This document shows, one piece after another, positions 26,978-33,469 of a stretch of 33,469 nucleotides of DNA (the first letter of the stretch is position 1; each line of letters starts with the position of its first letter). The notes beneath the pieces were generated by a model. It was not told the origin of the DNA. It did no database searches and saw only the letters and a list, made by a program, of their open reading frames with translations. Made by a program: the position numbers and the translations under genes. The stretch is taken from positions 1 to 33,469 of the forward strand of contig JAENWQ010000004.1 of the NCBI GenBank assembly GCA_016649855.1, in the 5' to 3' direction. Source of the stretch: Actinomycetota bacterium (GTDB lineage: Bacteria > Actinomycetota > CADDZG01 > WHSQ01).

Positions 26978-28050
26978 TACATCCCCTCCAATACTTCATC
27001 GAGCGCCTCCAGGAACGCATCCGTCTCGTCGGCCAGGCCCGCGGTCACCCGCAGCGTGGTCCCAAGCACCGGGCTCGAAGGGTAGTTGCGTACCAGAACC
27101 CCTCGTTCCAGGAGACCCTTCCATATCGTTTGAGCCCGGTCACCAACCTCGAACAGGACGAAGTTGGCCTCGCTCGGATACGGCTCGAAGCCGCGGTCCG
27201 AGAGACCCTGCGTGATCCGTTCGCGCTCGCCGACGATCGCGGCGATCCGCTGAGCGCCGTCGTCTTCGTGGCGCAGAGCAGCGTTCCCCACGAGCTGGGT
27301 GAACGTTGACAGGTGATACGGGAGCCTCACCCGGTAGAGCTCTTCAACGATCGCTGGATCGGCGAGCAGGTATCCGAGTCGCACTCCCGCGAGGCTCCAC
27401 GCCTTCGAGAACGTGTTGACGATCACCAGGTTTGGGTGATCGTCGAGCAACTCAGACAGGCTCGATCCGTCGCGAGCGAACTCGATGTAAGCCTCGTCGA
27501 CGACCACGATCGGCACCCGCTGCAACGCGATCTCCACCGCGGAGCGCGACTCGAGGAGTCCGGTCGGATTGTTGGGGGAACAGAACAACACGATGTCTGG
27601 GCGATGTTCGTCGAGCGCTCCCTCGAGCGTTCCGTCGGGGATATCCCAGGTTCGTGCTCTCGGCGCCGACGCCGTCATGGTGCCGGCGATGCGCGCGATG
27701 TTCGAGTGGAGCGAATAGGTGGGCTCGAAGGTCAGGCAGGTCCGCTCCGGCCCACCGAACGCGAGGAACAGGTGCAGGAACACCTCATTGCTCCCGTTCG
27801 CGATCCAGATGCCGTCGCGAGACCATCCCGTCCGAGCCGCGAGGCCGTCGGTAAGAACGAGCGCGTCCCGCTCCGGGTAACGGTTGAGGGCCTCGGCGCG
27901 CAACCCCTGCTCGACCTCCTCGAGCATCTCTCGGGACGGCGGGTACGGAGACTCGTTCGTGTTGAGTCGCACCTTCGCCGGGAGTTGGGGCGAGATGTAG
28001 GGGGCGAGATCCGCGAGATCGCTCCGCACGCCGAGCGCGGGCCGATCCAT
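26977..28050 (-). CDS. hisC: Histidinol-phosphate aminotransferase
   Basis: VRLNTNESPYPPS, RYPERDALVLTDGLAARTG, FCSPNNPTGLL, VVVDEAYIEFA, VNTFSKAWSLAGVRLGYLLA. Confidence 0.95.
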   Translation of the reverse strand: MDRPALGVRSDLADLAPYISPQLPAKVRLNTNESPYPPSREMLEEVEQGLRAEALNRYPERDALVLTDGLAARTGWSRDGIWIANGSNEVFLHLFLAFGGPERTCLTFEPTYSLHSNIARIAGTMTASAPRARTWDIPDGTLEGALDEHRPDIVLFCSPNNPTGLLESRSAVEIALQRVPIVVVDEAYIEFARDGSSLSELLDDHPNLVIVNTFSKAWSLAGVRLGYLLADPAIVEELYRVRLPYHLSTFTQLVGNAALRHEDDGAQRIAAIVGERERITQGLSDRGFEPYPSEANFVLFEVGDRAQTIWKGLLERGVLVRNYPSSPVLGTTLRVTAGLADETDAFLEALDEVLEGM

Positions 28051-29342
28051 CAGCCGTCATCCTCGAGGCGGAGAGCGACCGAGCGGCCGTGGGCCGGCAG
28101 GCCCTCGGCGGCCGAGAGGGCATCGATGTGAGGGGCCAGCCGCTCGAGGGCGGTGCGCTCGTACCCCGAGACATATATGTGCCGGACGAAATCGCGCACG
28201 CTGAGCCCCGACGACCACCGTGCGGCGCCACCGCTCGGAAGGATGTGGTTCGTTCCCCCGACGTAGTCGCCGACCGGCACCGGAGAGAACCTGCCCACGA
28301 AGATAGACCCGGCATTGGCGATGCGGTCCACCGCATCCCGGGCCCCCTCGAAGATGAGCTCGAGATGCTCGGGGGCAAATGCGTCGGCGGTGGCCAGGGC
28401 GTGATCGAGATCGGCGACCAGCACCGCCTGCCCGCCCTCAGTGAGCGCGCTCTCGACGTCGTCCCCCCGCGGGTGAACCATGACCTCGTGGTCGAGGGCG
28501 GCGATCACCTCATCCACCAGTTCGGGGAGCCACGTGATCAGCACGTGGGTCCCGAGAGGTCCGTGCTCCGCCTGAGCGACGAGGTCGGCGGCGATCTCCC
28601 GCGCGACCGCCCCTTCACCGGCGACGATCGCTAGCTCGGTCGGGCCGGCATCGGAGTCCACTCCCACCCATCCCGAGACCCTCCGTTTGGCGAGAGTCAC
28701 GTAGATGTTGCCGGGGCCGACGATCTTGTCCACCGGGCGGATCGACGCGGTTCCGTAAGCCAGCGCGGCGATCCCCTGGGCGCCGCCGACGCGGTAGACC
28801 TCGTCGATCCCGGCCACGGCACACGCCGCAAGGGTTACCTCGGAGACCTCTCCGTCGCGGCCCGGCGGGGAGCACATGGCGATCCCTTCGACCCCGGCCA
28901 CCTGTGCGGGAACGGCGCCCATGATCACGCTCGAGGGATACGACGCCCGCCCGCCGGGGACGTAGATGCCCACGCGGCGCAGCGGTCTCACGACCTCCCC
29001 CACGAACTCATCGGGACGTTCGTCGAACCAGCCCTCATCGACCTGTCGCTCGCACGTGGAGCGGAGCTTTTCCGCCATGACCTCGAGCGCGTCGATCAAC
29101 TCGGGCCGAACCAGCGAGCGGCTGCGCGCTATCTCACCCGGATCAACCCTCAGCTGTTCCGGCGATAGACGAGCGTCGTCGAACTGGGCCGTGTAGGCGA
29201 GGACCGCCTCGTCGCCCTTCAGCCGGACGTCTTCGACGATCTGCCGGACGGTGTCCTCCGGCTGTGCCCCCCGGCCGAGTGGGCGCGGCCTCAGGATGTG
29301 GACGGGGGACTTCTGCGCGCGCCCATCGATGATCTCCAGCAT
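28050..29342 (-). CDS. hisD: Histidinol dehydrogenase
   Basis: RRVGIYVPGGRASYPSSVIMGAVPAQVAGV, VYRVGGAQGIAALAYGTASIRPVDKIVGPGNIYVTLAKR, VGDYVGGTNHILPSGGAARWSSGLSVRDFVR. Confidence 0.96.
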   Translation of the reverse strand: MLEIIDGRAQKSPVHILRPRPLGRGAQPEDTVRQIVEDVRLKGDEAVLAYTAQFDDARLSPEQLRVDPGEIARSRSLVRPELIDALEVMAEKLRSTCERQVDEGWFDERPDEFVGEVVRPLRRVGIYVPGGRASYPSSVIMGAVPAQVAGVEGIAMCSPPGRDGEVSEVTLAACAVAGIDEVYRVGGAQGIAALAYGTASIRPVDKIVGPGNIYVTLAKRRVSGWVGVDSDAGPTELAIVAGEGAVAREIAADLVAQAEHGPLGTHVLITWLPELVDEVIAALDHEVMVHPRGDDVESALTEGGQAVLVADLDHALATADAFAPEHLELIFEGARDAVDRIANAGSIFVGRFSPVPVGDYVGGTNHILPSGGAARWSSGLSVRDFVRHIYVSGYERTALERLAPHIDALSAAEGLPAHGRSVALRLEDDG

Positions 29343-29366
29343 CTCAAGAGGGTAATCCAGGCAAAC

Positions 29367-29606
29367 TCATTCTCGGATGGTCTGGTCGTGTCCACACGAC
29401 CTGCAGACGATCGATCCCATGATCATCGACAGACGCGTGCTCGTGCAGGCCTCGCACGTCCGCAGTTGCTCGACCCAGGTGGGGTCGCCTGTCTGACAGT
29501 CGGGGCAGATGAGGATCTGCTCGTCGCCGACGACACCGCGAGCCCAGGGCGAGGGACCGCCCTTCCGGGGATCCGTCTGGACTGCGCCACATTTGAAGCA
29601 GGGCAT
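29367..29606 (-). CDS. Small zinc-ribbon protein with four CxxC motifs
   Basis: 79 aa: MPCFKCGAVQTDP...ILICPDCQTGDPTWVEQLRTCEACTSTRLSMIMGSIVCRSCGHDQTIRE. Confidence 0.75.
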   Translation of the reverse strand: MPCFKCGAVQTDPRKGGPSPWARGVVGDEQILICPDCQTGDPTWVEQLRTCEACTSTRLSMIMGSIVCRSCGHDQTIRE

Positions 29607-29613
29607 GGCGCGT

Positions 29614-29623
29614 AGAGTAGCTT
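29614..29623. promoter_or_regulatory. Overlapping divergent -10-like hexamers in a 23-bp intergenic region
   Basis: Minus TACTCT (29614-29619) 7 nt from the zinc-ribbon ATG; plus TAGCTT (29618-29623) 6 nt from the MBL GTG. Confidence 0.45.
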
Positions 29624-29629
29624 GCTCCC

Positions 29630-30286
29630 GTGAGAGAGATCGCAGCAGATCTGTACCTCCTGGGTGGGAAACCGCGGAACTTCTTCAACATCTACCTGAT
29701 GGGTGATGTCCTCGTGGACTCCGGCACGCGTTACGCGGCCCGCCGGATCCTCAGGGAGGTAGGGAAGGCTCCTCCGTCCGCGCTCGCGCTGACCCACGGG
29801 CACGCGGATCACCAGGGCTCGGCCCACGAGGTCTGCACCACGCTCGGTATCCCGTTGCTGTGCGGCGCCGCGGACCGGAGCGCGGTGGAGTCTGGAGATA
29901 TCCGCTCGTTGCTCCCCCCGCACTGGTCGTCGGCAGTCTCGACGAAGCTGTGGGCGGGCCCGGGGCATCCCGTCGAACAGGTCTTACGTGACGGCGATGA
30001 GATCGGCGGCTTCCGGGTGATCGACACCCCCGGGCACTCCCCCGGTCACATCTCCTTCTTCCGGGATGAGGACAGGGTGCTGATCCTGGGAGACGTCGTG
30101 TTCGGACTGAACCTCGTCACCGGGCGACCCGGCCTCCGGCTACCGCCCGATCTCTTCACCCCGGATCCGGAGATGAACCGGAACTCGGCGCGCGCGGTCG
30201 CAGCACTGGAACCATCGCTCGTCTGCTTCGGTCACGGTCGCCCGGTAGGTACGGAGGAGTTCGTCTCGTTCGTCGAAACTCTCTAA
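29630..30286 (+). CDS. MBL-fold metallo-hydrolase
   Basis: ALTHGHADHQGSAHEV (HxHxDH), VIDTPGHSPGHISFF, LILGDVVFG, FGHGRPV. Confidence 0.92.
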   Translation: MREIAADLYLLGGKPRNFFNIYLMGDVLVDSGTRYAARRILREVGKAPPSALALTHGHADHQGSAHEVCTTLGIPLLCGAADRSAVESGDIRSLLPPHWSSAVSTKLWAGPGHPVEQVLRDGDEIGGFRVIDTPGHSPGHISFFRDEDRVLILGDVVFGLNLVTGRPGLRLPPDLFTPDPEMNRNSARAVAALEPSLVCFGHGRPVGTEEFVSFVETL

Positions 30287-30291
30287 GCGCC

Positions 30292-33200
30292 TTAGCCGGC
30301 CGCCCTCTGACCGCCGGACTCTCCACTCGGTGGGAAGAGAACGTTCGGCCCGAAGTGATGCTTGAGCTCGGCGTGGAGGCCGTTCGTCTGATCGACCCAG
30401 TACTCGCTCGCGAGCTTCAGGGTGGTGGATTTCGTGCGGCTGCTGAGATGCAGGAACACCTGCGCCCCCCCGGCGTGACCCGAGAGGATGTCCTTGAGCT
30501 GATCGATCAGTTTCGGGGTGCACTCGTCGAGAGCGAAGTAGATCTCGAGCGGGCGGTTGTCCCCGAGCTTCGGCTCACGGACCTCCATCGCGACCATCTT
30601 CACGGAGTCGTCGCGCGCGTCGCGGTCGATCCGTCCCTGGATCAACAGGATCGCGTCGGGCTTTAGGTACATGCCGTACTTCTCTACCGACTTCGGGAAG
30701 CAGAGCACCTCGACCTGGGCTCCGGAGAGATCTTCGAGCGTCAGGATCATCATCACGTCTCCCTTTCGGGTGACGCGCTTCTGAAGCGCCGCGACGAGGC
30801 CGCCGATCGTGCAGTTCTCGCCCTGCCGCCGAGATTCGAGCGAGCTGATCGGACCGTCGGTCATCCGGCCGAGAAGGCCCTCGATCCCCAGGAGTGGATG
30901 GTCGGACACGAACACACCGAGCATCTCTTTCTCGTACTGGAGGAGGAGCTCTTTGGGGAACTCACCGAGCGGGACCGGCTGGTCGGGGTGGCGGGCGTCG
31001 TCGTCGCTCGCGTCGAGGCCGCCCCACAGCGCGAATTGGCCGGCGTCCTCCCTCTCTCTTCGCTCGAGGATCTCGGCGCGCAGCGACTCGAACGCATCCA
31101 TCAAGCCCTTGCGTGAATGACCGAGGGATTCGAAGGCGCCGGCCTTGATCAACGACTCGAGGGTCTTGCGGTTGAGACACACTGGATCGACCTTGCGACA
31201 GAAGTCGTGGAACGACTCGAACGCGCCTTTGGACTTGCGCGCCTCGACGATCTTCTCAACCACCCCTTCGCCTATACCCCTGACGGCCGACAGACCGAAG
31301 GCGACCTGCTCGCCCACGGGCGTGAAGTCCATGTCCGAGGTGTTGACGTCGGGCAGGGTCACCTCGATCCCCATGCGGCGAGCCATCGAGAGATACTTGG
31401 GCTTGTCGTCCTTTCGGTCCTTGACCGACGTCAGGAGGGCCGCCATGTACTCGACTGGATGGTGCGTCTTCAGCCACGCGGTCTGGTAGGCGACGTACGC
31501 ATAGCACGCGGAGTGCGCGCGGTTGAAGGAGTAGTCGGCGAAGGGCTGGATGAGGGTCCAGAGTCCCTTCGCTTCCTTCTCGGGCATCCCTGACTTGGCG
31601 CAGCCCTCGACGAACCGGGGTTCCTCCCTGGCCATGATCTGCCGGTCCTTCTTACCGATCGCCTTCCGGACCATGTCGGCTTCGCCCGGGGTGTACCCGG
31701 CGATGATCTGCAGCATCTGAACGATCTGCTCCTGGTAGACGAGAACCCCGTAAGTCTCCTCGGTGATCTCCTCGAGGAGCGGGTGCAGGTAGCTGATCTT
31801 CGCCGCGTCGTGTTTGCGGGCGATGTACTTGGGGATCTCGCCCATCGGGCCCGGGCGATAGAGCGCGATGAGCGCCATCACCTGCTCGAAACGATCCGGC
31901 TTCAGCTGCACCAAGAGGCGCCGCATCCCGTCGGATTCGAGCTGGAAGACCCCGTCTGAGTCACCCCGGCAGAGGATCTCGTAGACCTTCGGGTCGTCGA
32001 GGTCGAGGTGGTCGATGTCCGCCTCTTCGTTCTTGTTCGCCCGGATGTAGTCGAGCGTGAGTTCGATCACCGAGAGGTTCCTGAGACCCAGGAAGTCCAT
32101 CTTCAGAAGGCCGAGCTCATTGACGCCGCCCATGTCGAACTGCGTCACGATCTCACCGTGGTCGCCGCGCCTGAGCGGAAGGTGCTCGACGAGTGGGTCC
32201 GGACCGATCACGACCGCGGCCGCGTGGATCCCTGCGGACCGTTTCAGGTTCTCGACCTGCAGGGCCGTATCGATGATCTCCTTGGCGGCGCCACCGGAGT
32301 TGTACGCGCCGCAAAGTTCCGTCGAGGTCTCGAGGGCCTGGCGGAGTCCGTGGTCACGACCCTGGTCTAGCGGGGGGTACATCTTGGTGAGCTTGTCGCC
32401 CTCGGCGTACGGGAAGCCGAGCACGCGCGCCGCGTCCTTGATCGCCTGCTTACCTTTGATCGTGCCGTAGGTGACGATCTGCGCGACGTGATCCTCGCCG
32501 TACTTCTCTTGCACGTAACGGATCACGTCACCGCGCCGGCGGTCGTCGAAGTCGATGTCGATGTCCGGCATCTCGACGCGCTCGGGGTTCAGGAACCGCT
32601 CGAACATGAGGTTGTACCGGATCGGATCCAGTTCGGTGATCCCGAGCGCGTAGGTCACCACCGAGCCCGCCGCGCTCCCGCGGCCAGGCCCGACGCGGAT
32701 CCCCTGCTGCTTCGCCCAGTTGACGAAGTCCTGGACCACGAGGAAGTAACCGTCGTACTGCATGTCACCGATGGTCTTGAGCTCGTACTCAGCGCGCTTC
32801 TCGACCTCGGGCGTCGGCTCGCCGTAGCGCTTCTGGATGCCATCGAACACGAGCTTGCGGAGATGGGTCTCGAGCGTTTCCCCCTCGGGGACCTCGTAGC
32901 GCGGGAGCAGAGCGTTACCGAGCGTGATCTCGACATTGCATCGTTCGGCGATCTCGAGGCTCGTCTCGCAGGCCCCCGGCCAGCGTGCGAACCTCTGCTC
33001 CATCTCGTCCGGACGTTTGAGATAGAACTCGTCCGAGTCGAACTTGAAGCGGTTGGGATCGCTGAGCTCCGAGCCGGTGTTGATGCAGAGGAGCACCTCG
33101 TGCCCGGGTGCGTCTTCCTTGTGCGTGTAGTGGGAGTCGTTGGTGCAGACCCACGAGATGCCGAGCTCTTCGCCGATCTTGACAAGCTCGTCGTTGAGCG

Positions 33201-33469
33201 GCTTCTGCTCACGGATGCCGTGGTCCTGAAGCTCGAGGTAGAAGCGGTCGCCGAAAACATCCTTGTACTGCGCGGCCTTCTGCCGCGCCCCGACGAGGTC
33301 ACCGGCGACGATGCGCTTGGGGATCTCTGCCGAGAGGCAGCCGGAGAGACAGATGATCCCCTCGGAGAACTGCTCGATCAGTTCCCAGTCGGACCGAGGC
33401 TGGTAGTGGAAGCCCTCGAGCCATGCCTTGGAGCTGATCTTGATCAGGTTCTTGTAACCGGTCTGGTTC
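30292..33469 (-). CDS. dnaE: DNA polymerase III subunit alpha (5'-partial; continues past the window end)
   Basis: Frame stays open to 33469 (NQTGYKNLIKISSKAWLEGFHYQPRSDWELIEQFSEGIICLSGCLSAEIP...); RVGPGRGSAAGSVVTYALGITELDPIRYNLMFERFLNPERVEMPDIDIDF; C-terminal OB region. Confidence 0.97.
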   Translation of the reverse strand, partial: NQTGYKNLIKISSKAWLEGFHYQPRSDWELIEQFSEGIICLSGCLSAEIPKRIVAGDLVGARQKAAQYKDVFGDRFYLELQDHGIREQKPLNDELVKIGEELGISWVCTNDSHYTHKEDAPGHEVLLCINTGSELSDPNRFKFDSDEFYLKRPDEMEQRFARWPGACETSLEIAERCNVEITLGNALLPRYEVPEGETLETHLRKLVFDGIQKRYGEPTPEVEKRAEYELKTIGDMQYDGYFLVVQDFVNWAKQQGIRVGPGRGSAAGSVVTYALGITELDPIRYNLMFERFLNPERVEMPDIDIDFDDRRRGDVIRYVQEKYGEDHVAQIVTYGTIKGKQAIKDAARVLGFPYAEGDKLTKMYPPLDQGRDHGLRQALETSTELCGAYNSGGAAKEIIDTALQVENLKRSAGIHAAAVVIGPDPLVEHLPLRRGDHGEIVTQFDMGGVNELGLLKMDFLGLRNLSVIELTLDYIRANKNEEADIDHLDLDDPKVYEILCRGDSDGVFQLESDGMRRLLVQLKPDRFEQVMALIALYRPGPMGEIPKYIARKHDAAKISYLHPLLEEITEETYGVLVYQEQIVQMLQIIAGYTPGEADMVRKAIGKKDRQIMAREEPRFVEGCAKSGMPEKEAKGLWTLIQPFADYSFNRAHSACYAYVAYQTAWLKTHHPVEYMAALLTSVKDRKDDKPKYLSMARRMGIEVTLPDVNTSDMDFTPVGEQVAFGLSAVRGIGEGVVEKIVEARKSKGAFESFHDFCRKVDPVCLNRKTLESLIKAGAFESLGHSRKGLMDAFESLRAEILERREREDAGQFALWGGLDASDDDARHPDQPVPLGEFPKELLLQYEKEMLGVFVSDHPLLGIEGLLGRMTDGPISSLESRRQGENCTIGGLVAALQKRVTRKGDVMMILTLEDLSGAQVEVLCFPKSVEKYGMYLKPDAILLIQGRIDRDARDDSVKMVAMEVREPKLGDNRPLEIYFALDECTPKLIDQLKDILSGHAGGAQVFLHLSSRTKSTTLKLASEYWVDQTNGLHAELKHHFGPNVLFPPSGESGGQRAAG

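Noticed and set aside
1-33469. CRISPR array, rRNA genes, transposase/integrase genes or prophage genes
   Set aside because: No regularly spaced long direct repeats, rRNA-like sequence or recognisable recombinase/phage protein motifs seen.

Overview
High-GC, actinobacteria-like chromosomal window (taxon inferred from gene content and operon style, not searched). Most genes are on the minus strand. Left to right: a 5'-truncated LivF-like ABC ATPase fragment next to a perfect LacI-type palindrome; a UdgB-like uracil-DNA glycosylase; a DUF554 membrane protein; a polar amino-acid ABC operon (SBP, permease, ATPase) ending in a cupredoxin lipoprotein; a two-subunit aconitase X on the plus strand; a DUF222/13E12-type HNH protein with a LexA-box-like promoter; one operon reading livK-H-M-G-F, then an OCD/mu-crystallin family reductase, then a FAD amine oxidase; an ANTAR response regulator with a small coiled-coil partner; tRNA-Leu(CAA); a compact overlapping his/trp superoperon (hisD-C-B-H-A-F, M24 peptidase, hisI, trpE, degenerate M28-like lipoprotein, trpC, trpB, trpA); a double zinc-ribbon protein; an MBL-fold hydrolase; and a 5'-partial dnaE. 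Two kinds of short repeat sit inside or bridge protein-coding genes. (1) A palindromic element in trpB and trpC adds nearly the same peptide (IRSxxSRRxAxQ), and its hairpin arms differ in a compensatory way. (2) A 29-nt repeat lies in both the UDG and DUF554 genes, and related degenerate tandem units form the OCD stop, the intergenic gap and the oxidase N-terminus. Several genes also share a TANNNT-N6/7-start arrangement suggesting leaderless promoters. All calls are from reading the sequence and family knowledge; no database search or folding was run.
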